The notes under the pieces are model-generated. The model saw nothing but the letters and a program-made list of their open reading frames with translations, was not told the origin of the DNA and ran no database searches. A stretch of 32,664 bases of DNA from Gammaproteobacteria bacterium (GTDB taxonomy: Bacteria; Gemmatimonadota; Gemmatimonadetes; Longimicrobiales; Gaopeijiaceae), in NCBI GenBank assembly GCA_009840525.1, contig VXNP01000048.1:1-32664 (forward strand), given 5' to 3'. The position numbers and the translations under genes are program-made. This document shows, piece after piece, positions 1 through 5,619 of the stretch; position 1 is the stretch's first letter; every line of letters begins with the position of its first letter.

Positions 1-977
1 GGGTGGCGGTCCAGGATGAAGTGCTCGTCGGGGCTGGTGGTGAACATGCACGCCACCATGCGGCGGGTGGGGCCGTTCGCCTCCGGGAAGTAGGCGGCGA
101 CTCCTTCGCGCACGCCGGCTTCGTCCTCCGGGGAGATTTCCCGGTCCAGGCGATCGGGGTCGGGCACGGGCTGCACGCGAAGATGGTACTTGCCGATCTT
201 GAATCCCTCGCCGCGGTCGCTGGGGAAGCCGTAGTAGCGTCCCAGCGGGGCCTGCAGGACGAAGATCGGGAACCGCTCCGGCTCGAACGGCGCCGCGTTC
301 AGGGGTTCCGTCCAGAGCATCGTCTGGCGCTCGGGCTGGCACAGGGGCGCGAGTTCCGGCACCAGTCGGCCCGCCCACGCGCCGGCGGTGAACACCAGTT
401 GCCTGGCCTCGTAGGTGCCGCTCGCCGTCTCCACGCGGAAGCCCGACGCGCGCTTCTCCCACCCGCGCACCGGCGACTCGGTCACGATCTCGGCGCCCAG
501 GTCGCGCGCCGCGGCGGCATGCGCCCGGATCGCCACCTCCGAGCGCACGTAGCCGGCGTCCGCCTGGTAGATGGCCCGCAGCGATTCGGGGACCCGGTAG
601 CCGGGGAAGCGCCGGTTGACCTCCGCGCCGTCGAGTTCCTCGAAGGGAATGCCGTGCTCGAGGCACGAGCGCCGGGAGTTCTCGACCTTGGGGCTGTCGG
701 GCGGCCCGATGTCGAGACCGCCGGTCACCACCAGGATCGACTCGCCCGAGACCTCCTCCAGCTCCCGCCAGTATCGATACGCGGCCCGGAGCAGCGGCAC
801 GTACTGCGGCCCCTCGGAGTACGCCAGGCGGATGATGCGCGTGGACCCGTGCGAGGAGCCGAACGCGTGCGGGACCGTGAACTGCTCCAGGCCCAGCACC
901 CTTCGGCCGCTCCGCGCGAGCTGGTAGACCGTGGCGCTGCCCATCCCGCCCACGCCGATCACGATGACGTCGTACAT
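1..977 (-). CDS. FAD-dependent N-methyl amino-acid oxidase (MSOX/MTOX family), 3' end cut by window edge
   Basis: Flavoenzyme that by family oxidises secondary amino acids such as sarcosine or N-methyltryptophan to the imine with release of H2O2; probably cytoplasmic. The 325 visible residues begin MYDVIVIGVGGMGSA, the Rossmann dinucleotide-binding motif (GxGxxG) at the extreme N-terminus. The following HGSTRIIRLAY segment is typical of monomeric sarcosine oxidase and N-methyltryptophan oxidase. Cys310 in ACMFTTSPDEHF lies where these enzymes bind FAD covalently. Family members are about 370-390 aa, so roughly 50 C-terminal residues lie outside the window. The ATG is preceded by a purine-rich GGGAAAGGGAAAGA ribosome-binding site. 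It is divergent from the SDR gene. The exact substrate cannot be told from sequence; other DAO-family oxidases are the main alternative. Confidence 0.9.
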   Translation of the reverse strand, partial: MYDVIVIGVGGMGSATVYQLARSGRRVLGLEQFTVPHAFGSSHGSTRIIRLAYSEGPQYVPLLRAAYRYWRELEEVSGESILVVTGGLDIGPPDSPKVENSRRSCLEHGIPFEELDGAEVNRRFPGYRVPESLRAIYQADAGYVRSEVAIRAHAAAARDLGAEIVTESPVRGWEKRASGFRVETASGTYEARQLVFTAGAWAGRLVPELAPLCQPERQTMLWTEPLNAAPFEPERFPIFVLQAPLGRYYGFPSDRGEGFKIGKYHLRVQPVPDPDRLDREISPEDEAGVREGVAAYFPEANGPTRRMVACMFTTSPDEHFILDRH

Positions 978-1030
978 TCTTTCCCTTTCCCCTCATGGGG
1001 GCTCCGAGACGCGCACGGCACGCGAAACTG

Positions 1031-2140
1031 ATGATGGCGAAGATGCACTCCCCTCTGCGGCGGCAACAGTCCGGCGAACCCATCCCGGATCCGGCCCTGG
1101 TCACGGGCGCCAACGGCTACGTCGCGTCGTGGGTGGTCCGGCGGCTCCTCGAACGCGGCTTCGACGTCCGCGCCACCGTGCGCGATCCCGCGGATCCCCG
1201 CAAGACGGAACACCTGCTGGCGATGGCCGGGGAGCTTCCCGGCACGCTGTCGCTCTTCCGGGCGGATCTGATGGAGCGCGGCGGGTTCGACCGGGCCATG
1301 GCGGGATGCGCCCTCGTCTTCCACTCCGCCTCGCCCGTCGTCGTGCGCGGAGTCGAGGATCCGGTGCGCCAGCTCATCGAGCCCGCGACGCGGGGCACCC
1401 GCCACGTGCTGGAGGCGGCCAACCGGACCCCGTCGGTGCGGCGCGTCGTCCTCACCTCCAGCGTCTCGGCCATCTATGGAGACACGAGGGACCTCGGGCG
1501 CATCGAGGCGGACCGCTTTGACGAGAGCCACTGGAACGAGACCAGCAGCGAACGCCATCTGCCGTACTCGTACGCCAAGACCGAGGCCGAGCGCCTGGCC
1601 TGGCGCATCGCCGGCAAGCAGGACCGATGGGACCTGGTCGTCGTCAACCCCGGGCTGGTGCTCGGGCCATCCCTCGACCCGCACTCTAGCCCGGAGAGCG
1701 TCCAGCTCATGCGCGAACTCGGCAACGGCAGCCTGCGCCTGGGCGTGGCCCACGTCGAATTCGGGATCGTGGACGTGCGCGACGTCGCCGAGGGCCACCT
1801 GCGCGCGGGGCTGATCCCGGAAGCGAGCGGGCGCCACATCCTGGTCAGCGAAACGATGGGCCTCCCGGAAGTCGTCCAGATCCTGCGGAGCCATTTCGGC
1901 AGCCGCTTCCCCTTCCCGCGCTTCACCGCTCCCAGGGTGGTGGCCGCGCTGTTCTCGCCTCTGCTGGGGGTCCCGCGGAAGCTGGTGTGGCGCAACGCGG
2001 GCCATCCGCTGCGCTTCGACAACGCGTACGCGAAGTCGGATCTGGGGATGAGCTTCCGGCCGGCGGAGGAGTCCATCGTGGATCACTTCCGGCAGTTGCT
2101 GGATGATGGGTTGGTGGAGGAGCCGGGGCGGGGACGGTGA
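1031..2140 (+). CDS. Extended short-chain dehydrogenase/reductase, dihydroflavonol-4-reductase-like
   Basis: NAD(P)-dependent reductase of the extended SDR type, resembling bacterial dihydroflavonol-reductase-like or aldehyde-reductase-like proteins. Visible features are the nucleotide-binding TGANGYVASW near the N-terminus, DLMERGGFDRAMAGC, the HSASP segment, VVLTSSVSAIYG with the catalytic Ser, and the YSYAK (YxxxK) active site. VVVNPGLVLGPSL follows, as usual in this family. The start is uncertain: in-frame ATGs occur at 995, 1031, 1034 and 1043, none with a clear Shine-Dalgarno site. 1031 is used here because 995 lies inside the leader of the divergent oxidase gene. The length, about 365 aa, is normal. 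The natural substrate is unknown; divergent placement beside an amino-acid oxidase does not by itself define a pathway. Confidence 0.88.
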   Translation: MMAKMHSPLRRQQSGEPIPDPALVTGANGYVASWVVRRLLERGFDVRATVRDPADPRKTEHLLAMAGELPGTLSLFRADLMERGGFDRAMAGCALVFHSASPVVVRGVEDPVRQLIEPATRGTRHVLEAANRTPSVRRVVLTSSVSAIYGDTRDLGRIEADRFDESHWNETSSERHLPYSYAKTEAERLAWRIAGKQDRWDLVVVNPGLVLGPSLDPHSSPESVQLMRELGNGSLRLGVAHVEFGIVDVRDVAEGHLRAGLIPEASGRHILVSETMGLPEVVQILRSHFGSRFPFPRFTAPRVVAALFSPLLGVPRKLVWRNAGHPLRFDNAYAKSDLGMSFRPAEESIVDHFRQLLDDGLVEEPGRGR

Positions 2141-2142
2141 GG

Positions 2143-2174
2143 TGTCGGTTACGCATGCGGCTATGTGTCGGTTA
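2143..2174 (+). repeat. Left part of 23-bp tandem repeat array, interrupted by the transposon
   Basis: A unit starting TGTCGGTTA occupies 2143-2165, and a second begins at 2166 and is broken at 2174/2175 by the transposon. It continues at 8545-8566, and a third unit begins at 8567 (TGTCGGTT). Removing the transposon and one copy of the duplication restores two full 23-bp units and part of a third. The units share TGTCGGTT and a terminal ATG; their middles differ. Confidence 0.75.
2167..2174. repeat. Left target-site duplication (GTCGGTTA)
   Basis: The 8 bases directly outside the left inverted repeat are GTCGGTTA and are repeated exactly at 8545-8552 outside the right inverted repeat. An 8-bp duplication is the length known for IS1595-family insertion. 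Confidence 0.92.
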
Positions 2175-2199
2175 GGGAATTATACGCCTAGCTTGATTT
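2175..2199 (+). repeat. Left terminal inverted repeat of the transposon
   Basis: 25 bp beginning GGGAATTATACG and ending CTTGATTT; it is the exact reverse complement of 8520-8544. It is the left transposase-recognition end. Confidence 0.93.
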
Positions 2200-2234
2200 C
2201 GGGTTCCATGCCGTAGCGGCTCCCGCATGCTAAT

Positions 2235-2271
2235 TTTGATGTCCGGGGGAGCCGGGCCCCCCCTCATCAAA
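2235..2271. other. GC-rich hairpin near the left transposon end
   Basis: TTTGATG (2235-2241) pairs with CATCAAA (2265-2271), and the inner GGGGG (2245-2249) can pair with the run of C at 2257-2263. It lies 17 bp upstream of the possible start at 2289 and downstream of the leftward cluster. No U-tract follows on either strand, so it is not a classical terminator. It could limit read-through across the end or act in the leader of the 2289 frame. Confidence 0.5.
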
Positions 2272-2288
2272 CCTTCGGGAGGGAAGAT

Positions 2289-2489
2289 ATGGCAATCAAC
2301 GGAAACACGACAGGCAAGATCGAGGCGAGCTGGTGGCAAGGCGGGTTGTTCCTGGCACCGGCCACCCGCGAGCAGGCTGACGCCTTGGAAGTGCTGCGTC
2401 GAGACCTAAAGCTTGTTGGGGTCGTAGAGGAGATTCATGCTGGCCCAGCCGCTTCCGTCCAAACAGGTGACAAGCAACCGGTCGCCTGA
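2289..2489 (+). CDS. Possible small protein at left end of transposon, unknown function
   Basis: A 66-aa frame starting MAINGNTTGKIEASWW. In its favour is a very good ribosome-binding site, GGGAGG, six bases before the ATG, and a plausible protein-like first half (WWQGGLFLAPATREQADALE). Against it, the last 28 codons lie antisense to the 3' end of the Cas2-like gene, and no family is recognised. If real it would be the only rightward gene at this end of the element, convergent with the leftward cluster and overlapping it by 84 bp. Confidence 0.4.
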   Translation: MAINGNTTGKIEASWWQGGLFLAPATREQADALEVLRRDLKLVGVVEEIHAGPAASVQTGDKQPVA

Positions 2490-2663
2490 TTCCATGTATT
2501 GCCAGAAGTGATCTCGCAACGCCACCGCCGTGGTGTTGTGGCGACGAAGGCACCACTGCGATCTTAGCAGACGTTTGGCACCTGCTTGTCGGAGCGCATC
2601 CCAAAGCGATTCGTAGTCTTCGCTCGTTCCGTTTACCAGGTCGTAGCTGATGACGTATCTCAT
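2406..2663 (-). CDS. Orphan Cas2/SinR-like small protein
   Basis: 85 aa beginning MRYVISYDLVNG. A hydrophobic first strand ending in YDL, with Asp at position 8, is the hallmark of the Cas2/VapD-like ferredoxin fold. The LWDALRQAGAKRLLRSQW helix-strand, the SGDRLLVTCLDGSGWASMN segment and the total length match the SinR-like branch of the Cas2 superfamily, which occurs outside CRISPR loci. Cas2 of adaptation modules is a structural dimer that binds DNA with Cas1; VapD and SinR-like members may be nucleases or toxins. No cas1, other cas gene or CRISPR array is visible here. The ATG has GGGAAGA upstream. It is the last gene of the leftward cluster, separated by 160 bp from the previous one, so it may have its own promoter. 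Confidence 0.7.
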   Translation of the reverse strand: MRYVISYDLVNGTSEDYESLWDALRQAGAKRLLRSQWCLRRHNTTAVALRDHFWQYMESGDRLLVTCLDGSGWASMNLLYDPNKL

Positions 2664-2823
2664 GCCGGTCTTCCCGTACGTTGGGTTAAGGGGTTTGTGA
2701 CAACCCTGAAGCCTAACGCCGGGACGGTCAGACGGCCAGAGCCAGAAGGCCGAGGCGGCGTCACCCTCCGGTTTTCCTCATTTCCACACCGTTTTCACCA
2801 TTCTCCGGCTTCTGCTCGCCCCA

Positions 2824-3078
2824 TCAGATCAGCCCCCGGTCGTCAAGCGACGTGAACACGTGGTCCACACGTTCCTTCACGTCCTTCAAGTCGGCATCTA
2901 TCCGGTCGAGGTGATCGCCGATCTCGGCGAAGCCCCTTTCCATATCCTTGCGGATGCCGGAGAGTTGCCCGTTCAGCTTTGCGGCCACTGCGTCCGTCAT
3001 CCGCTGAACCAGCCGATCATCGGTGGCGAGCCGGTCCGTCACCGCCTCCGCGAATTGTGCGATCTGTTCGTTGCTCAT
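2824..3078 (-). CDS. Small coiled-coil protein, paralogue of the gene at 4052-4240
   Basis: 84 aa, starting MSNEQIAQFAEAVTDRL. It is mostly predicted helix. Residues from about 40 onwards (GIRKDMERGFAEIGDHLDRI, then DADLKDVKERVDHVF) show heptad spacing of I, L, F and V, suggesting a coiled coil. The N-terminal half (EAVTDRLATDD, DAVAAKLNGQLSGIR) matches DAVADRLETSD and DAVAAKLGGQLHEIR in the gene at 4052-4240, so the two are diverged copies. Start: ATG with AGGAAG upstream. No signal peptide, membrane segment or known domain is visible; the function is unknown. It is part of the leftward small-gene run. Confidence 0.7.
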   Translation of the reverse strand: MSNEQIAQFAEAVTDRLATDDRLVQRMTDAVAAKLNGQLSGIRKDMERGFAEIGDHLDRIDADLKDVKERVDHVFTSLDDRGLI

Positions 3079-3142
3079 TGCTGTCTTCCTTTGCTCGTGA
3101 GTTGAAGTTTGGTGCGGAGATATGCCATTCCCCGGTCGCCCT

Positions 3143-3304
3143 TCACCCCTTCTTCTCCCAACGCTCCGCCAGCTTGTCCCGCACCTTCGGCTTGACGAGC
3201 GCGCGCACGACGTCGCTCGCCATAGCGCCCTGGTAGCGCGGGTTGACGGCCCGGAAATCCGGCACCGTTTGCGGGTCGCGGGTCACCTTCTTCGTCTCGC
3301 TCAT
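3143..3304 (-). CDS. Small basic protein, unknown function
   Basis: 53 aa from MSETKKVTRDPQTV to ERWEKKG. The ATG overlaps the TGA of the upstream gene (ATGA at 3301-3304), and GGAGAAGAAG, inside the end of that gene, serves as ribosome-binding site, so translation is probably coupled. A longer frame reaching to 3400 exists but would run through the upstream gene in another frame and is not preferred. The NPRYQGAMASDVVRALVK segment looks like a compact helical motif, and the protein ends in a charged tail. No known family is recognised. Confidence 0.68.
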   Translation of the reverse strand: MSETKKVTRDPQTVPDFRAVNPRYQGAMASDVVRALVKPKVRDKLAERWEKKG

Positions 3305-3492
3305 GCGGCTTCTTCTCCTTCGAGCTTCGTCACTCGCTTGTCCAGATCGTCTTGATCCTTCACGACGGTGGCGAGCAGCACCGTGATCTTCGGCACCCAC
3401 TCATCGAGCAGTTTCTCGATGTTTCCCAGCCTTGCGAGCACGAGCTTGCGAAAATCCTGCTCCCCCACGTGTCCGCTGTTCGGCTTGCTCAT
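3301..3492 (-). CDS. Small coiled-coil protein, unknown function
   Basis: 63 aa starting MSKPNSGHVGEQDF. Residues 14-60 (KLVLARLGNIEKLLDEW, then VPKITVLLATVVKDQDDL and DKRVTKLEGEE) have regular hydrophobic spacing consistent with a coiled coil, with no charged-to-hydrophobic membrane pattern. AAGGAG lies nine bases before the ATG. Its stop overlaps the start of the following 53-aa gene, and it lies 12 bp after the 3505 gene, so it belongs to the tight leftward run. Function unknown. Confidence 0.7.
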   Translation of the reverse strand: MSKPNSGHVGEQDFRKLVLARLGNIEKLLDEWVPKITVLLATVVKDQDDLDKRVTKLEGEEAA

Positions 3493-3504
3493 GCGGCTGA
3501 CTCC

Positions 3505-3771
3505 TTAGTTGGTTGTTGTCGGTTTCGGGAATCCGAGCATCTCGCTGTCGATCACGGCCCCATCGTTAGCGCGCGGTATGATGTAGGCCGCTATCGACTC
3601 CCGGTTGTCGGCGTAATGCTTGTTCATGATTCTGATCGCGTTCCGCGTGATCTTGTACCGCCGGCATATCGGGCAGTTGTACTCGAACACGTCCCACCTG
3701 ATTCCACCGTCTTCGGCCTTCGCATGAGAGTACCGCCGCTTTGCCCCGCGGCGTTCAGGCAGACTTGGCAT
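3505..3771 (-). CDS. Small CxxC protein, unknown function
   Basis: 88 aa from the ATG at 3771 (MPSLPERRGAKRRYSHAK); GTG codons at 3786 and 3789 would add five or six residues and cannot be excluded. The N-terminus is very basic. WDVFEYNCPICRRYKITRN contains one CxxC knuckle of the kind seen at the start of zinc ribbons (CPxCxxYxIT), but no second CxxC follows, so zinc would need other ligands or a partner molecule. The C-terminal half (MNKHYADNRESIAAYIIP) is mixed helix and strand. It lies between two coiled-coil genes with gaps of 12-30 bp. Function unknown. Confidence 0.62.
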   Translation of the reverse strand: MPSLPERRGAKRRYSHAKAEDGGIRWDVFEYNCPICRRYKITRNAIRIMNKHYADNRESIAAYIIPRANDGAVIDSEMLGFPKPTTTN

Positions 3772-3802
3772 GTGGCCATCCGTCACCACGTCCTGAGCAA
3801 CA

Positions 3803-4036
3803 TCACAATGATTGTGAGGTTGGAGCGCCCTTCTTCACCTTCACCAACCGCTTCTTGACGCCCTTCGCGATGTGTGATTCAACGCCCGGAACGGTGCCGG
3901 GGAAATGCTCCGACATGAAGATGAGCGCGTCCCACATCCCATCGATTTTCCCTTCGATGTCGTCAAGCTGGTCGTGGACGGGATCCAGTGCTGTGTCGAT
4001 TTCTTCTCGGACGATCCTTCGGACGATTCCCAGCAT
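3803..4036 (-). CDS. Small helical protein with basic tail, unknown function
   Basis: 77 aa starting MLGIVRRIVREEIDTALDP. Residues 1-45 (DQLDDIEGKIDGMWDALIF) look like a long amphipathic helix or coiled coil. The C-terminus is strongly basic (KGVKKRLVKVKKG). The ATG is preceded by GGAG at a spacing of eight bases. The gaps to both neighbours are about 15 and 13-31 bp. A palindrome TCACAATGATTGTGA covers the stop codon (3803-3817). No family recognised. Confidence 0.65.
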   Translation of the reverse strand: MLGIVRRIVREEIDTALDPVHDQLDDIEGKIDGMWDALIFMSEHFPGTVPGVESHIAKGVKKRLVKVKKGAPTSQSL

Positions 4037-4051
4037 CGCGCTAGCTCCGGG

Positions 4052-4240
4052 TTACAGTGTTTTCCCCGACAAGGCATCCAGTCGCTCGGCAAGCTCCTTC
4101 ATCTGGTAGCTGATCCCCAAGAGCTGCCCCCGAATTTCGTGAAGCTGACCGCCTAGCTTCGCCGCCACCGCGTCCGCCAGCAAATCGCTCGTCTCCAGAC
4201 GGTCCGCCACCGCGTCAGCTAATCCTGTCGGTTTGCCCAA
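4052..4240 (-). CDS. Small coiled-coil protein, paralogue of the gene at 2824-3078
   Basis: 62 aa if translation starts at TTG 4240; an in-frame GTG about 11 codons later has AGGA upstream and could be the true start. The protein repeats the DAVADRLETSD and ADAVAAKLGGQL pattern of the 84-aa protein at 2824-3078, then has its own short coiled coil (ISYQMKELAERLDALSGK). Duplication within one operon suggests subunits of one complex or successive rounds of cargo change, but that is inference. Gaps of 18 and 15 bp separate it from its neighbours. Function unknown. Confidence 0.6.
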   Translation of the reverse strand: MGKPTGLADAVADRLETSDLLADAVAAKLGGQLHEIRGQLLGISYQMKELAERLDALSGKTL

Positions 4241-4258
4241 CGTGATCCGGTCTCGAGA

Positions 4259-4468
4259 TCATTTCATCCCTGTGAACCGTAGCCGAATCTCGTTGCCGTT
4301 TGTTTCGAGCTTGACGCTCTGCTCGATCTCATCACCAAGCTCGATGCAGATCAAGCAGGTGCTATCAACCGTCATGTAGGTTTCCCGATCACCGGACATG
4401 ACCGATATCCTCACCGTTCCGGTGGCTGGTTCTTCCTGACGCTTCCTCCATCTTCCACCGATCTTCAT
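4259..4468 (-). CDS. Small beta-rich protein, unknown function
   Basis: 69 aa from the ATG at 4468 (MKIGGRWRKRQEEP); a TTG at 4519 would give 17 more residues. After a basic start, the protein alternates short strands (TVRISVMSG, ETYMTVDSTCLICIELG, QSVKLETNGNEIRLRF) and has one CxxC (CLIC). This differs from the helical proteins that follow. It is the first gene of the tight run reading towards the left end; the tRNA-like gene lies about 165 bp upstream. I do not recognise a family. Confidence 0.6.
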   Translation of the reverse strand: MKIGGRWRKRQEEPATGTVRISVMSGDRETYMTVDSTCLICIELGDEIEQSVKLETNGNEIRLRFTGMK

Positions 4469-4633
4469 GCTCCGAACAAGACGTTTTCCGGGATCAGGCC
4501 GATGTGTTTTCAGCGGCAAAACTCTGCCTGCACAGAATTTGCGGGATCCGGGCCAAATGCGCTAGGGTCTGGTTCAGGCGCTTGCCGGGGGGTTCTTGTC
4601 ACGCCTTCCACTAACCTGCTAGCTTCTGAAAAG

Positions 4634-4704
4634 AGTGCCGACCCGGATTCGAACCGGGAATCGCTCCTTGCGGGGAAGCTGCCTTACCGTTTGGCTACCG
4701 GCAC
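4634..4704 (-). tRNA. tRNA-like gene, CGC at the anticodon position, isotype uncertain
   Basis: A 71-nt cloverleaf on the minus strand. Acceptor GTGCCGG pairs with TCGGCAC, with one G-U at the inner end. The D arm is GCC...GGC with a GG in the loop, the anticodon stem GCTTC/GGAGC has one G-U, the variable loop is four bases and the T arm is CCCGG-TTCGAAT-CCGGG. The loop is CCCGCAA, which puts CGC (4670-4672) at positions 34-36, formally alanine. However, position 33 is C instead of the nearly universal U, the G3-U70 pair of tRNA-Ala is absent, and the discriminator is U, as in Cys or Gly tRNAs. No CCA is encoded. The body looks most like tRNA-Cys or Gln. It may be a repurposed or decaying tRNA. 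Confidence 0.75.
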
Positions 4705-4709
4705 TCGAC

Positions 4710-4737
4710 GAGCCACCGGGCCCTAACCCGGTGGCTC
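4710..4737. terminator. 11-bp perfect hairpin just upstream of the tRNA-like gene
   Basis: GAGCCACCGGG (4710-4720) and CCCGGTGGCTC (4727-4737) enclose the loop CCCTAA. On the plus strand it is followed by CCTTTCTTG, a weak T-rich stretch; on the minus strand it ends five bases before the tRNA-like 5' end. It may separate the upstream leftward transcript from the tRNA or mark a processing site. It is not a typical intrinsic terminator. Confidence 0.45.
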
Positions 4738-4805
4738 CCTTTCTTGTCCCCAATCTACTCGCGCCGTCGCGTGGCGGTCGCGGGATGACCGCCTCCGCTG
4801 TTACC

Positions 4806-4913
4806 TTACCCAAAGGTCGAAGGGGGCGAAGCGAGCTTGATGGAATGCACCGTCCACACGATGCCAAGCTGCTTCTCCCCCTTCTGCCCCTCCCCGGCCA
4901 CCAGCCGGATCAT
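4806..4913 (-). CDS. Possible 35-aa protein after the zinc-knuckle gene
   Basis: Short frame MIRLVAGEGQKGEKQL to SIKLASPPSTFG. It starts 17 bp after the stop of the zinc-knuckle gene on the same strand and ends before the hairpin. The sequence is protein-like (QLGIVWTVHSIKL) but no convincing ribosome-binding site precedes it, and a longer frame covers the same codons up to 5060 antisense to nothing but inside the upstream gene. Treat as tentative; no family recognised. Confidence 0.3.
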   Translation of the reverse strand: MIRLVAGEGQKGEKQLGIVWTVHSIKLASPPSTFG

Positions 4914-4930
4914 CAGGCGCTGACAGCAAC

Positions 4931-5362
4931 CTAACACCCGCAGCGCGTCCCGACGAGCCCCCCAGGCCGGTACGTGCCGTTCTTGATCGCGCACTCGCGG
5001 CATGGCTCTTGGGGTGAGCACCGGCTGTTCCGGTGGCCGAAGCGGATCATGCCGTCCCACCTGCCGAGCCTGCGGTCATCCAGCGGGGTCAGGCTCTTGC
5101 CCTTTCGCCGCTGGTTGTAGTGGCCCGTGCAGAGCCCCCGCGCCCTGACCGGCTTCGAGCACCCGTCGAAGCTGCACTCCTTCTCCGCGTGGGGGTCATA
5201 GGGACGGAGAGGTCTCCGCAACCGCTCGCCACGGTCTCCGCGAAGCCATCGCTGGTTGTGGGCGGAACACATCCGCCTGCTCCGCGAGCCGTGCTTCGTG
5301 ACTTCCTTGCCGCAGCCGGGAATCCGACAGGCGATCACCCGCGCCACTTGGCGCGTTTTCAT
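4931..5362 (-). CDS. Cys/His zinc-knuckle protein, phage or homing-endonuclease style
   Basis: 143 aa from the ATG at 5362, chosen because GGAGG lies seven bases upstream; a frame reaching 5479 lacks such a site. Two similar modules have the pattern C-x4-C-x(9-14)-C-x2-H: C12, C17, C32, H35 and C63, C68, C78, H81 (CSFDGCSKPVRARGLCTGHY). A third Cys cluster follows (C115, C121, C124, C141, C143). Such modules are common in small phage and HNH-associated DNA-binding proteins, but no HNH catalytic motif is present here. The linkers are very basic, consistent with nucleic-acid binding. It is the first leftward cargo gene, divergent from the M8 peptidase. DNA binding is inference. Confidence 0.72.
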   Translation of the reverse strand: MKTRQVARVIACRIPGCGKEVTKHGSRSRRMCSAHNQRWLRGDRGERLRRPLRPYDPHAEKECSFDGCSKPVRARGLCTGHYNQRRKGKSLTPLDDRRLGRWDGMIRFGHRNSRCSPQEPCRECAIKNGTYRPGGLVGTRCGC

Positions 5363-5411
5363 GGCATCCTCCGGGGGTTGCGTTTTCCCGAACCTACCCC
5401 ATATGCTTCGG

Positions 5412-5567
5412 GTTGCAAGCTTGGACGCACAGGTGGCCGACTTCTCCGAGTCGGGTCGCCTGTCGAATACAACAGCCACGACACGAGACAGGGTTAGCTA
5501 CCCGGCGCTCTCGGGGCGAATAGACAGGGGCACACCGCCTTTTCTCCTGTGCGGACAAGCTTGCAAC
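5412..5567. promoter_or_regulatory. Divergent control region with a 12-bp separated inverted repeat
   Basis: GTTGCAAGCTTG at 5412-5423 is the exact reverse complement of CAAGCTTGCAAC at 5556-5567, with 132 bp between the arms. The region separates the leftward zinc-knuckle gene (start 5362) from the rightward peptidase gene (start 5620) and contains no gene. The arms could bind one regulator or pair in the peptidase leader RNA. No promoter boxes are clear enough to place. Confidence 0.45.
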
Positions 5568-5615
5568 GGCCCGGCCACGGGCCCACCGCAAGCAACGTTC
5601 GGAAAACAGGAGAAA
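5541..5615 (+). promoter_or_regulatory. Leader able to sequester the peptidase ribosome-binding site
   Basis: TTTCTCCTGT (5541-5550) is the exact complement of ACAGGAGAAA (5606-5615), which is the Shine-Dalgarno site of the gene starting at 5620. If both lie in the mRNA, they can form a 10-bp stem that hides the site. A competing pairing is possible through 5556-5567 with 5412-5423. Confidence 0.4.
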
Positions 5616-5619
5616 CGTC

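Noticed and set aside
3-1031. 342-codon frame on the plus strand at the left edge
   Set aside because: Antisense to the FAD-dependent oxidase, whose motifs are clear on the minus strand.
3803-3817. Palindrome TCACAATGATTGTGA as an operator
   Set aside because: It overlaps the stop codon of a gene inside an operon, stands alone and has no second copy; probably chance.
4634-4704. Naming the tRNA-like gene as tRNA-Cys (GCA)
   Set aside because: GCA occurs in the loop but one base away from positions 34-36, and shifting the stem to fit breaks pairing.
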